Assembly: GCF_025154075.1 (NCBI RefSeq)
Contig: NZ_JAOAMU010000007.1
Location: 56,812 to 120,811, forward strand
Direction: 5' to 3'
From: Chryseobacterium herbae
GTDB lineage: Bacteria; Bacteroidota; Bacteroidia; Flavobacteriales; Weeksellaceae
DNA length: 64,000 nucleotides
The notes beneath the pieces were generated by a model that made no database searches, was not told the origin of the DNA, and worked only from the letters and a program-made list of their open reading frames with translations. Both the position numbers and the translations under genes were made by a program. This document shows positions 15,722 through 25,179 of this stretch, piece after piece; position 1 is the stretch's first letter; each line of letters begins with the position of its first letter.

Positions 15722-18196
15722 ATGAAATATTTATATATCACAGCAGCACTGGCCGTCGCCAGTGTGAAGGTCTGTGCGCAGGAGACATTGTCCGGGGAAG
15801 TGATTGGCGATCATCATCAGAGGCTTAAAAATGCCAGAATCATTATTAAAAACAACGAAAACAGATATGAAACGACATCCAATGACGGAAATTTCAGCAT
15901 ACCGGATGTCAGAAAAGGAACTTATGAAATCAGTGTCAATGCTGAATCTTATGATACCTATACCGAACAGATTGAAGCGGACAGTACGTTTTTAACCAAA
16001 AAACTGGTTATTCATCTGTATAAGGTCGGAACGATTCAGGAAGTAGAAATTTTAGGCAGAGCAGCAAAAAAATACCAGAGTGATTATTCTTTCTCAGCCA
16101 CTAAAATTGGAGTTCAGAACAAAGATATTCCCTTTTCAATATCTACGGTGAGTAAGGAACTGATCAAAGACCGGCAGGCTTTTCAGCTGGGTGATGCTGT
16201 AAAAATGGCGAGCAGCGTAACGCCTGTGAGCTATTACAACCAATTCAGCATCCGTGGAATTGCACAAAACGAAGAAGGAACGATCATCAACGGAATGCGG
16301 ACCCGGCAGTATTATTTTATGCAGCCGATTACGACTAATCTTGAAAAGATAGAAGTTATAAAAGGCCCTGCAAGTGCCGTTCTTTCCAGTGTTGATCCGG
16401 GAGGAAGTATTGTTTTGGTGACTAAAAAGCCTTTGAAAACCCCAAGCCGGGAAGTGACCATGAGTGTGGGAAGCTTTAGCACGATAAGAAGCTCACTCGA
16501 TTTTACAGGACCATTGAACAAAGAGAAAACACTTTTATACAGGTTTAATGCAGGGTATGCGCAGGCTCAGAGTTTCAGGGATATTCAGTCCCAGAAGAGT
16601 ATTCTACTGTCTCCTTCAATTTCCTATATCCCGAATGACAGGACGGCAATCAACGTAGAAATGATCTACAGCGATCTGAACGGTAAAATAGACAGGGGAC
16701 AACCTATTTTCGGTGCGGTGGACGGAATGACGGATCTTCGGAGCACTCCGATAAGCTTTAATCTTGGGGCTATTAATGATTATTTTAAATCAAAGGAACT
16801 AATCATTATGTCCAATTTTACACACCGGATTTCTGATAAAATCAGTATCAATGCATCGTATATGAAGCAGACCTGGAAGGAAGATCTTCAGGAACACAGA
16901 ACCACGAATGCTTTTGCTGTAGATGCGAATAACAAGCCTATTCCAACGCTGGCGGGAATGCAGATGGTTCAGAGAAACCAGTTCTGGAATACGGATAATC
17001 TCAATGCTTATCTGGTGTTTAATCTTAAATCAGGACCTATTGAGCACAAAGTTCTGGCAGGCTATGATCTGATCAGCACGCATAAGTACAAAGGAGGAGC
17101 GCAGAACACAGCAAGAGGATATCTTCTGACCAACGGGAAAACAGCTTCTTCCTATAATCCACAGAATGCTGGCGACTACCAAATGGTGACGGTCAACGGG
17201 ATTACGATGCCTAAACCGAATGTAGAGCACTTCAATCTGGCTAATCCTGTCTACAGTATCAAAAATCCTGATGAGTATGTATTTTCAAAGGCTGCACTGC
17301 CGCCGGCTCTGATACGTTCTCATGGAATTTACATTCAGGATCAGATGAAATGGAACCGTTTTAATTTATTTGTAAGCCTCAGACAGGAGTGGTTTCAGGA
17401 TATTACCCGCTATAAGGAGAATAATGAAATTGTGGTCAAAGACAGCAAACTGATCCCAAGAATAGGCCTTACCTACAATGTGAATGATTGGATCAATGTT
17501 TATGCTTCTTATATCGAAGGATTTCAGCCACAGTCGAATACGGCTTCACTGGCTCCCGTGGTTATTCCTGAAGGCAGGGCTTTTGAACCTTTGAGAAGCC
17601 AGTCCAAAGAAGTTGGAATGAAGGCAGATTTCTTTAATAAAAAAATTCATGTTGATGTTGCTGTCTATGAGATTCGTCAGCGCAATATTCTTTTGAATGC
17701 TAATGATCCCGCGGAACCGGACCGTTTGATAACCAGAGGACAGGAGCGCAGCCGCGGTTTTGAGATGGACATTATCGGGAATATATCCCGGGCGTGGCAG
17801 GTTTTTGCCTCTTACGGATACAATGATGCGAGAATTATTGACGATATCAATCCCGCATTGATAGGCGCCAGAAAACAGAACACCCCATTCCACAGTGCCA
17901 ATATCTGGCAGAAATACAGCTTTAGCGAGACTTCTTTTCTGAAGGATATCGCGGTAGGATTAGGCGTTCAGTACAGCGGAAATAAAGTGCCAATGTACAA
18001 CCGCTCCTTTCTGGTTCCTGGATATACAGTCTTTGATGCCGCAGTTTACTACACTCCAAAACAGGGGCCTGTGAGAATTTCACTCAATATCAATAACCTT
18101 TTTAACACAACTTACTGGCTGGGCGCACAGAATTATCTCCGTCTGTTTCCTGGAGCTCCAAGAAACGCAGTGCTCACAGCAGTTTATAAATTTTAA
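15722..18196 (+). CDS. TonB-dependent siderophore-type receptor
   Basis: 824 residues. Signal peptide 1-19 ending in VCAQ, a carboxypeptidase-regulatory-like beta-sandwich (about 22-105), a plug domain (PFSISTVSKELIKDRQAFQLGD; IEVIKGPASAVLSSVDPGGSI) and a long outer-membrane beta-barrel ending with aromatic Phe (TAVYKF). The plug wording matches the siderophore/ferrichrome receptor subfamily. It probably imports a ferric siderophore or another metal chelate. Unusually it is embedded between an ABC ATPase and two ABC-2 permeases, 9 and 11 bp from its neighbours. Confidence 0.93.
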   Translation: MKYLYITAALAVASVKVCAQETLSGEVIGDHHQRLKNARIIIKNNENRYETTSNDGNFSIPDVRKGTYEISVNAESYDTYTEQIEADSTFLTKKLVIHLYKVGTIQEVEILGRAAKKYQSDYSFSATKIGVQNKDIPFSISTVSKELIKDRQAFQLGDAVKMASSVTPVSYYNQFSIRGIAQNEEGTIINGMRTRQYYFMQPITTNLEKIEVIKGPASAVLSSVDPGGSIVLVTKKPLKTPSREVTMSVGSFSTIRSSLDFTGPLNKEKTLLYRFNAGYAQAQSFRDIQSQKSILLSPSISYIPNDRTAINVEMIYSDLNGKIDRGQPIFGAVDGMTDLRSTPISFNLGAINDYFKSKELIIMSNFTHRISDKISINASYMKQTWKEDLQEHRTTNAFAVDANNKPIPTLAGMQMVQRNQFWNTDNLNAYLVFNLKSGPIEHKVLAGYDLISTHKYKGGAQNTARGYLLTNGKTASSYNPQNAGDYQMVTVNGITMPKPNVEHFNLANPVYSIKNPDEYVFSKAALPPALIRSHGIYIQDQMKWNRFNLFVSLRQEWFQDITRYKENNEIVVKDSKLIPRIGLTYNVNDWINVYASYIEGFQPQSNTASLAPVVIPEGRAFEPLRSQSKEVGMKADFFNKKIHVDVAVYEIRQRNILLNANDPAEPDRLITRGQERSRGFEMDIIGNISRAWQVFASYGYNDARIIDDINPALIGARKQNTPFHSANIWQKYSFSETSFLKDIAVGLGVQYSGNKVPMYNRSFLVPGYTVFDAAVYYTPKQGPVRISLNINNLFNTTYWLGAQNYLRLFPGAPRNAVLTAVYKF

Positions 18197-18207
18197 ATCT
18201 TAAGATT

Positions 18208-19656
18208 ATGAGAATACATATTATCCGTCTGATTTCAATACAGCTTTGGAAACAGTCATTACAGAATAAGGCGGTCATTGTTCTTCTGATGATTCTGAGT
18301 CTCCTGTTTGTATTTGCTGCCTACACGGGCTGGCAGGACTATAAAGTGCAGGAAGATACCAGGGTAAAACATCAGGTGGATGTTCGCCATCAATGGGAAA
18401 ACAAACCTGATAAACATCCCCACAGAATGGCGCATTACGGGTATCTGATCTTCAGGGCAAGATATCCTCTGAGCTTTTTTGATTACGGTCTGGAACGTTA
18501 TATGGGAAATTCAGTATTTCTGGAAGCGCACAAGCAGAATACCGTTAATTTTTCAGAAGCCGGATTTTCATCAGGAATGCTGCGTTTCGGAGAGGTAAGT
18601 ACAGCCATGATCTTACAAACCCTGATTCCTCTGTTTATATTTTTCCTGGGATTCAGCTGCATTTCTGCCGAACGGGAAAATAATACCTTGAAAGTACTGA
18701 TCAGCCAGGGCGTACGGTGGAAAGAACTGCTGGCCGGGAAAATACTGGGATTGCTTTGTCTGGTAGGGCTGGTTTTTGTTCCGGTCATGATCCTGTCTGC
18801 GGTCATGTGGTTTTCTCTGACTGGTTTTAAAGGTTCGGTTGATGAATTTCTTCGCCTGTTCTGGATCGGCGGAGCGTATCTGATCTACTTTTTTATTATT
18901 TGCAGCGTTTGTGTCATGGTATCTGCTGTAAGCAAAACTTCAAGATCTTCTTTAGTCAAGCTGATCGGTTTGTGGCTGCTGTTTATCGTGATTATTCCCA
19001 GAACGGCACAAGCTTTCGGGGCGTATCTGCATCCGGCGCCATCGAAAATAGATTTTGACACCAAAGTGGAAAACGAACTGGTGAAAACCGGAGACAGCCA
19101 TAATCCGAATGACAGCTATTACAAAGGAATAAAAGATTCTCTTCTGCAGGCTTATCAGGTGAAAACGGTAGAAGAACTGCCTTTCAACTACAGCGGATAC
19201 ATCATGGCGGAAGGAGAAAAGATCAGCTCAGGAATTTACAACAGACACTGGCAAAAACAACTTGATATTTATGAAGATCAGAACAGTATTAACCGTTCCC
19301 TGGCTTTTGTAAATCCTTTTCAGGCGGTTAAAGACCTGTCTACAGCATTGACCGGTTCAGATTTTAATTCCTATATCTATTATCAGGAGCAAGTAGAGGA
19401 GTATAGATACCAACTGGCACAGCTGATGAATAAACTGCAGATGGAAAACATCAGCAATAAAAAGCAGCAGGAAAATGATAAACCCTACACAATCAGCAAA
19501 GATCACTGGAAAGAACTTCCTGATTTTCAATACAGGTTTATAGGGCAAAGCGTTTTGTTCCAGAATGAGCTGGCTTCTGTGCTTTCTCTTCTGGTGTGGG
19601 CATTGGGTCTTCTTTTTGTCCTTCATTTTATGTCTAAAACAATAAAAATAAATTAA
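18208..19656 (+). CDS. ABC-2 type permease, DUF3526 family (first copy)
   Basis: 482 residues: one membrane helix near residues 23-40, a large extracytoplasmic region (about 45-130), then about five membrane helices between 135 and 275, a second large external region and a last helix near 455-475. The SCISAEREN segment after the second helix is typical of NosY/DUF3526 permeases. It should form a heterodimer with the next gene, which starts 2 bp after this stop, and use the ATPase at 15011-15712. Confidence 0.85.
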   Translation: MRIHIIRLISIQLWKQSLQNKAVIVLLMILSLLFVFAAYTGWQDYKVQEDTRVKHQVDVRHQWENKPDKHPHRMAHYGYLIFRARYPLSFFDYGLERYMGNSVFLEAHKQNTVNFSEAGFSSGMLRFGEVSTAMILQTLIPLFIFFLGFSCISAERENNTLKVLISQGVRWKELLAGKILGLLCLVGLVFVPVMILSAVMWFSLTGFKGSVDEFLRLFWIGGAYLIYFFIICSVCVMVSAVSKTSRSSLVKLIGLWLLFIVIIPRTAQAFGAYLHPAPSKIDFDTKVENELVKTGDSHNPNDSYYKGIKDSLLQAYQVKTVEELPFNYSGYIMAEGEKISSGIYNRHWQKQLDIYEDQNSINRSLAFVNPFQAVKDLSTALTGSDFNSYIYYQEQVEEYRYQLAQLMNKLQMENISNKKQQENDKPYTISKDHWKELPDFQYRFIGQSVLFQNELASVLSLLVWALGLLFVLHFMSKTIKIN

Positions 19657-19658
19657 TC

Positions 19659-21008
19659 ATGTATCTTTTATTATTTAAGAACTTCATCCGTTCCCAGTCT
19701 GCCTATCTGGGAATGCTGTTCCTGCTTTTGTCAGGACTGGTGAGTATTTTTGTGGGAAGGCAATTTATAGAGAAGCAGAAAGCCAATATTGAGCACACGG
19801 CTATCTATCAGAAAGAACATATTGAAAGATATACAGGCTATATAGAAAAGGACCTCGGACTCTTATTATATTATCTGAAATTTGGATTGGTTAATACAAC
19901 AGACAACCTGAATGCGCTTTCAATAGGGCAAAGAGATGTCAATCCTTCCATACAGAGCTTAACGATCAGGAATCTGGAGGGACAGAAATATGATACGGAT
20001 CTTCAGAATCCTGTAAGTCTGCTTCTGGGCAGCCTGGATCTGGGGTTTGTGATTATTTTCCTTTTTCCGCTGGTGATTATTTCCTACTGTTATAATCTTC
20101 TGTCCGAAGAAAAAGAGGAAAGCACATGGATTCTGCTGTCTGTGCAATCTCAAACACCTTTCAGGATTTTGTTTAAAAAATTCATGGTGCGTTTTGCTGT
20201 GATTACCGGTGTTTTACTATTTCTGATTGTTCTGGCGATCCCCATTCTGGATTTGAGGATTAATGGAGCATTGGCGGGTTTTGTTCTCGTCTCACTCTTT
20301 TATATTATTGTTTGGTTTGCATTAAGTTTCTGGGTCGTTTCCTGGAATAAAAGTTCCAGAGCAGGTGCTGCAGGGCTTTTGTGTTTCTGGATTGTGCTTA
20401 CGATTATTCTTCCTGCGGTTCTCAATCATTTTATCTTAAGCAGATATCCTTTACCGGAAGCATTGGATACGGCCATTGAGCAGAGAGAGGCGTATCACGA
20501 AAAATGGGATACGGATCAGAAACCGACGATAGACAAATTTTACAGACATTACCCGCAGTTCAGATCGTATGGCTATCCAAAAGAAACTTTTAACTGGCTC
20601 TGGTATTATGCGATGCAGCAGATGGGAGATGATGAGTCTAAAAACCAATCGGATCAGTTGAAAGCAAAACTTTGGAAAAGAGAGGAAATGAGCCGCACGC
20701 TTTCTTATTTTGTTCCCGGACTTCATGTGCAGTTTCAGGTGAGTGATCTTACAGGATCAGGATTGGCTGATCAGCTGAGGTTTACACAGGCCGCAGAACA
20801 TTTCCATGAAGGAAAAAGGCTTTTGTTTTATCCTAAAATTTTCGCGAACGAACCAACGGGAAGTATCAACTGGAAACAGTTTAAGCTGGAATACTACAAT
20901 GAACGCAGTAAAATCAACTGGTTAGCCATGCTGGGGCCGTTATTGCTATTTAGTTTACTGTTTTATTATCTGGGAAGTGTCAATTTCAGGAAGCAGACGG
21001 TTTTATAA
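19659..21008 (+). CDS. ABC-2 type permease, DUF3526 family (second copy)
   Basis: 449 residues with the same topology as the preceding gene: an N-terminal helix (about 17-34), an external loop, a helix group between 110 and 265 with the EEKEESTW motif, a second external domain and a C-terminal helix (about 420-440). It is a diverged paralogue and the last gene of the operon. A weak GGGCTC/GAGCCC hairpin near 21058-21072 is the only candidate terminator. Confidence 0.85.
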   Translation: MYLLLFKNFIRSQSAYLGMLFLLLSGLVSIFVGRQFIEKQKANIEHTAIYQKEHIERYTGYIEKDLGLLLYYLKFGLVNTTDNLNALSIGQRDVNPSIQSLTIRNLEGQKYDTDLQNPVSLLLGSLDLGFVIIFLFPLVIISYCYNLLSEEKEESTWILLSVQSQTPFRILFKKFMVRFAVITGVLLFLIVLAIPILDLRINGALAGFVLVSLFYIIVWFALSFWVVSWNKSSRAGAAGLLCFWIVLTIILPAVLNHFILSRYPLPEALDTAIEQREAYHEKWDTDQKPTIDKFYRHYPQFRSYGYPKETFNWLWYYAMQQMGDDESKNQSDQLKAKLWKREEMSRTLSYFVPGLHVQFQVSDLTGSGLADQLRFTQAAEHFHEGKRLLFYPKIFANEPTGSINWKQFKLEYYNERSKINWLAMLGPLLLFSLLFYYLGSVNFRKQTVL

Positions 21009-21310
21009 CACTTGATGAATTAAAATAGACTCAGTTTTTTGACGTTAAATGATATGAAGGGCTCAGGAGCCCCATAGAATTTTGGAATAAGAATAAATGT
21101 ACAGCGGGAAGAGATAATATAATACTCGGATAATCCTTTTACAGGCACAATAGACTTAATAAAAGCCCTGAATTTTTAGCATAAACATAAAAAATGGCAG
21201 TTCGATGGATGAAAAGAAGAAAAAAATAGCATTTTGGGCCAAAATTTTTTAGTCGGAGCTAGGCTGGAATGACCATAAAACCTATATTTGCACCCTAAAT
21301 TTTAAAAATA
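21009..21310. other. non-coding gap before the histone-like gene
   Basis: About 300 bp. It contains a short GGGCTCAGGAGCCCC hairpin and the promoter of the histone-like gene; otherwise I see nothing. Confidence 0.5.
21283..21290 (+). promoter_or_regulatory. -7 element of the histone-like gene
   Basis: TATATTTG, followed by CACCC, 20 nt ahead of the ATG. No TTG at the normal distance. Confidence 0.55.
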
Positions 21311-21487
21311 ATGAAAGAACTAATTGAAAAAATCAACGCTGAATTCGAAGCGTTTGCAGGTGAGGCTAACCAACAAGCAGAAAAAGGAAACAAAGCTGCA
21401 GGTACAAGAGCTCGTAAATCAGCTTTAGAACTTAGCAAATTGTTCAAAGAATTCAGAAAAGTTTCTGTTGACGAAGCTAAAAAATAA
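21311..21487 (+). CDS. histone H1-like protein
   Basis: 58 residues, starting MKELIEKINAEF and ending DEAKK; the central part carries GNKAAGTRARKSALEL. This matches the short lysine/alanine-rich histone H1-like (Hc1 family) proteins found throughout Flavobacteriia, thought to bind DNA and affect nucleoid structure. It has its own promoter element and a strong terminator directly after it, so it is a single-gene transcript, probably abundant. It is too short for many gene callers. Confidence 0.88.
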   Translation: MKELIEKINAEFEAFAGEANQQAEKGNKAAGTRARKSALELSKLFKEFRKVSVDEAKK

Positions 21488-21497
21488 TTCGTTCCCA

Positions 21498-21523
21498 AAC
21501 CGGCTCACTGAGCCGGTTTTTTT
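21498..21523 (+). terminator. strong intrinsic terminator
   Basis: AACCGGCTCA/TGAGCCGGTT stem with a very short loop and seven T, 10 bp after the stop of the histone-like gene. Confidence 0.9.
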
Positions 21524-21973
21524 ATGCCCTGATTTTTTCATTCATCAGGTTTTCAAAGTTCATAAAATCTTAAGATTAGAAAAAACATTTTGCTTCTCTT
21601 TATTTTCACGCAAAGATTTATGAAAAGTGCTTTTTAGTTTGAGGAAAACAAAGGGGCAGACTGCGTCGCTGATGAAGTGTGTGTTATTCAGCAACTTCAT
21701 AGAATCAATCGAAGATTGATTTTTATCTTTGTCTTCCTTAAAATATCCGATGCTATAATAAAACTTTGCGTCAAAAAACAAGCATACTATTCTCTCCCCA
21801 ACCTTTACATCCGATCAGTTTCATACTTTAAATTTTCCTGGTTTTTATTTGTTTCTGCTAAAGTTTAGTTTTTAAAAGTTAAATACTATTAAATTTTATT
21901 AAAGCATTATTTCATTTGCCAGGCTGCATTTATATTTGTGTTATTAATTTTTTAAGTTAATAGTACTCACACC
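21524..21973. other. non-coding gap with degenerate CGCAAAG segments
   Basis: About 450 bp. CACGCAAAGATTTATG near 21608 and AAACTTTGCGTCAA near 21762 are mutually inverted CGCAAAG/CTTTGCG segments, like decayed intergenic repeats. A TATATTTG element at 21931-21938 probably serves the next gene. No gene is convincing. Confidence 0.5.
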
Positions 21974-23122
21974 ATGAAGCACTCTTATATTTTTATGATT
22001 CTCTTTTTTGGACTTTTCTCGGCCCAAAAATTAAAAGTAGTCGATTCGGAAAACGGAAAACCAATATCCCACGCAAGAGTAATCCTGAGCAATCAGATTG
22101 TTTATACCAATGAAGATGGTTTTGCACCCGTTGCAGAAGATGTCAAAGACTTTGAAATCTCAGCGTCCGGTTATCAGAAAAAGAAGGTCAGCAATTTTAA
22201 TTCCCTGATTAAACTGATACCCGCTTACAAGAAGATTGAGGAGATAAAAATAGTCAGTATAGATATACGAAAACTTCTGAAAGACGTCAGCAAGAACTAT
22301 CATAAAAGATACTATAACGAACCTTCTCTTTATGATGCCATCTACAAAGAAAGAAGGGTAGATAACAATAAACTTTATTTTCTGGCGATTGCTGAAACTA
22401 AATTATGGAGCAAAAGCAATCAATATAATTATAAAGACGGGATTCGTAAAAACTATGATGATATCCTCCAGATGCAGTTGAATAATGTAAAATATCTGAA
22501 AAATATTACAGCAGATAGTATTCTCGTAACGAATACCAATGATTTTTCCCACGAACATATGGGAAACTATTTCCTGAATTTTGAGCTCAATCGTACTTTG
22601 AATCATGTAACAAGTATCAATTCTAAATATTCAGGAAAAATAATCTCTGAAGAAGGTGATGAGCAGCTGATTACCTTTAAGATCAAATCCGGGGCAGGTA
22701 TTGAGCTGAAAGGCGAGTTTAAATATAATAAAGCGGATAAAGTGATCACCTATTTTGAAGTACATTATCTGCAGACTGATTATCCACCAATCAGAAGGAA
22801 AACACCGGAAGGGGTAGAATACGACTATCAGCTTGGAGATGCTTCCCTTATTTTTGATTTTTATAAAAAAGACGGGGTGTACCTGCCTGCCTTAACCAGA
22901 CTGGAAGGAGATAAATTTTCTGCTTTCTATCTTGGAAAGAAACATGAAAGGAGATTCAGCAGGGAAATTATTTATAATACTTTTGAGAAATCCAATAACG
23001 AAGGTTTAACCCAAAAAGTAGATTTCAGTAAAAGCATCTGGGAAAATGTGCCCGTAAAGGAAGATAAAGAAGACGCAATCCTTCTTTCCGCCGAAGAACA
23101 GGCTTTTCTCAACGAAAAATAA
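21974..23122 (+). CDS. secreted protein with carboxypeptidase-like regulatory domain
   Basis: 382 residues. A signal peptide (1-17, ending FSAQ) is followed by a short beta-sandwich (about 18-80) of the kind found at the N-terminus of Bacteroidota surface proteins (VVDSENGKPISHARVILSNQ). The remaining 300 residues form an uncharacterised domain with many charged residues, reminiscent of proteins often annotated only as carboxypeptidase-like regulatory domain-containing. No catalytic motif is visible. It is probably periplasmic or surface-exposed. It is a single gene with a terminator at 23144-23172. Confidence 0.65.
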   Translation: MKHSYIFMILFFGLFSAQKLKVVDSENGKPISHARVILSNQIVYTNEDGFAPVAEDVKDFEISASGYQKKKVSNFNSLIKLIPAYKKIEEIKIVSIDIRKLLKDVSKNYHKRYYNEPSLYDAIYKERRVDNNKLYFLAIAETKLWSKSNQYNYKDGIRKNYDDILQMQLNNVKYLKNITADSILVTNTNDFSHEHMGNYFLNFELNRTLNHVTSINSKYSGKIISEEGDEQLITFKIKSGAGIELKGEFKYNKADKVITYFEVHYLQTDYPPIRRKTPEGVEYDYQLGDASLIFDFYKKDGVYLPALTRLEGDKFSAFYLGKKHERRFSREIIYNTFEKSNNEGLTQKVDFSKSIWENVPVKEDKEDAILLSAEEQAFLNEK

Positions 23123-23143
23123 TCGTTTTTACATCAACAAGAC

Positions 23144-23172
23144 AGACCGTCCCATTGGAGATGGTCTTTTTA
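23144..23172 (+). terminator. hairpin terminator
   Basis: AGACCGTC pairs with GATGGTCT (one G-T pair) around an 8-nt loop, followed by T-rich sequence, just after the 382-residue gene. Confidence 0.65.
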
Positions 23173-23298
23173 TTTCTTATCCGGTTATCAAATCGCCACA
23201 TCATCTCATTACCACATTGTCAAATCATCCCACCAACACATGAAATTCCCTTCGCCATTCCCGTAAATTCCTTTATCTTTAAGCATTCAATATATGTT

Positions 23299-24870
23299 AT
23301 GAAGATAAATAAATTTTTTGCTGTACCGGCAGTTGTGCTGGCTGCCCAATTTTCATGGGCTCAGGTGAAGGTAGATCCGAAAGAGAAACTTGATCCTATT
23401 GTAAAAAGCTTTGTAGATGAAATTAACAACAGTTCTCAGCTGGAAAACATGGCCTATGAGCTTTTGGACGGTATCGGACCACGACTTGTAGGAACCCCTG
23501 AAATGCTGGCTGCCAATGAATGGTCTGTGGCTAAACTCCGTTCATGGGGAATAGAGTCCAACCTTCAGCAGTTCGGAACATGGAAAGGATGGCAGCGTGG
23601 GATTACGCATGTCGATATGACCTATCCACGTGTGAAATCATTAGCGGCAACACAGCTTGCATGGAGTCCGGCGACGAAAAAAGCCGTTGAAGCTGAGGTG
23701 ATTGTACTTCCAAAGGTTTCTTCTAAAGCTGAATTTGATGCATGGCTTCCTTCCGCAAAAGGTAAAATAGTGCTCATGGCGCAATACCAGAAAATCGGAC
23801 GTTCTGATGAGCAGATCAAAGAATTTGCAACTCCCGAACTGTACGAAAAACTGAAAGCAGAAAAAGAACAGGCCGGAAAAGACTTCCGTGACTATGTGAA
23901 AAATATTGGGTATGACAACAATACGCTTCCGGAAGCTTTAGAAAAAGCAGGCGCAGCAGGAATTGCTATTTCCAACTGGACCGGAATTATGGGAGCAAAC
24001 AGGATTTTCGGAGCGAAGACTTCAAAGATTCCAATGATCGACATTGATGTGGAAGATTACGGAATGCTTTATAGAATGGCAGAAAAAGGAGCAAAACCTA
24101 AGATCAAGGTAGAAGCTCAGTCTAAAATCCTTCCTGATGCGAAAAATTTCAATACAATCGGGATGATCAAAGGAAAAGAAAAGCCTGAAGAATATGTAAT
24201 CCTTTCTGCTCACCTTGATTCATGGGACGGAGCACAGGGAGCGACAGACAACGGAACAGGTACGCTTACGATGCTTGAAACCATGAGAATCCTGAAGAAA
24301 TATTACCCGAATAATAAAAGAACCATTGTTTTAGGACTTTGGGGGAGCGAGGAGCAGGGATTGAACGGTTCAAGAGGCTTTGTAGCCGATAATCCACAGA
24401 TTATGAAAGGAACACAGGCGGTATTCAACCAGGATAACGGAACGGGACGCGTGATTAATATCAGTGGCCAGGGATTCGTAGATTCTTACAGCTATATCGG
24501 AAAATGGCTGAATGGGGTTCCTAAAACCGTGAGAGATCAGATTAAAACAGATTTCCCGGGAATGCCTGGAGGCGGTGGTTCTGATCATGCGTCATTCGTA
24601 GCGGCAGGAGTTCCTGGATTTTCTTTAAGTTCTCTGAACTGGGGGTATTTCGGATACACATGGCACACGACGAAAGATACGTATGACAAAATCGTTTTTG
24701 ATGAGGTGAAAAACAATGTGGTTTTAACGGCTGCATTAGCTTATATGGCATCAGAAGACCCTGAATTTACCAGCAGAGAAAGGAGAGTAATGCTTCAGGA
24801 CGATAAAGGTGAAACTGTAAAATGGCCGGAAGCTAAGGAGCCGAGGAGAGATTCTAAGGAGTATAAATAA
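23299..24870 (+). CDS. M28 family secreted metallopeptidase
   Basis: 523 residues from ATG 23299 with signal peptide MKINKFFAV...SWAQ (1-22). An upstream in-frame start at 23155 would precede the signal peptide and is rejected. A PA domain insert lies in the middle. The zinc-binding M28 motifs are present: LSAHLDSWDGAQGATDNGTG (His, then Asp), GSEEQGLNGS (catalytic Glu pair), and a late His in YTWHTTKDTYDKI. Such enzymes are exported aminopeptidases or carboxypeptidases. It is monocistronic, with a terminator at 24942-24978. Confidence 0.9.
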   Translation: MKINKFFAVPAVVLAAQFSWAQVKVDPKEKLDPIVKSFVDEINNSSQLENMAYELLDGIGPRLVGTPEMLAANEWSVAKLRSWGIESNLQQFGTWKGWQRGITHVDMTYPRVKSLAATQLAWSPATKKAVEAEVIVLPKVSSKAEFDAWLPSAKGKIVLMAQYQKIGRSDEQIKEFATPELYEKLKAEKEQAGKDFRDYVKNIGYDNNTLPEALEKAGAAGIAISNWTGIMGANRIFGAKTSKIPMIDIDVEDYGMLYRMAEKGAKPKIKVEAQSKILPDAKNFNTIGMIKGKEKPEEYVILSAHLDSWDGAQGATDNGTGTLTMLETMRILKKYYPNNKRTIVLGLWGSEEQGLNGSRGFVADNPQIMKGTQAVFNQDNGTGRVINISGQGFVDSYSYIGKWLNGVPKTVRDQIKTDFPGMPGGGGSDHASFVAAGVPGFSLSSLNWGYFGYTWHTTKDTYDKIVFDEVKNNVVLTAALAYMASEDPEFTSRERRVMLQDDKGETVKWPEAKEPRRDSKEYK

Positions 24871-24877
24871 AGATACT

Positions 24878-24926
24878 AGATTTCAGACATCAGACATCAG
24901 ACATCAGACATCAGATTTCAGACTTT
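24878..24926. repeat. heptamer tandem repeat (AGACATC x4)
   Basis: Seven consecutive 7-mers: AGATTTC, four exact AGACATC, AGATTTC, AGACTTT. The same unit types occur at 5767-5801. Confidence 0.85.
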
Positions 24927-24941
24927 ATTCTGGAAATATAA

Positions 24942-24978
24942 AAAGGCTGTACAGATTATTGTGCAGCCTTTGTTTTTT
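24942..24978 (+). terminator. hairpin terminator
   Basis: AAAGGCTG(TA)C... pairs with ...G(TG)CAGCCTTT, followed by GTTTTTT. Confidence 0.8.
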
Positions 24979-25179
24979 GCGGATGGAGAAGGGTTCTTAT
25001 TTCGTGAATTTTATTTCCCTTAAAGATGTAGGTTTCTGATTTTTTTCTGATCATTCAAAAATAACAATAATAGTTCAATAAAACACGTCAACTTCTGTCG
25101 TATCGTGCATCTACATTTGCATTAGTAAAATTAATGAAAGAATATTTTACCATTTAATTTAAACCAAAAACAAAATTTT

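Larger units (their letters stand above)
24871..25179. other. non-coding gap with heptamer array and terminator
   Basis: About 310 bp: the heptamer array (24878-24926), the terminator (24942-24978), then AT-rich DNA with a TACATTTG element at 25112-25119 before the beta-helix gene. Confidence 0.65.

Noticed and set aside
24878..24926. CRISPR array
   Set aside because: Units are 7-bp direct tandem copies without spacers.
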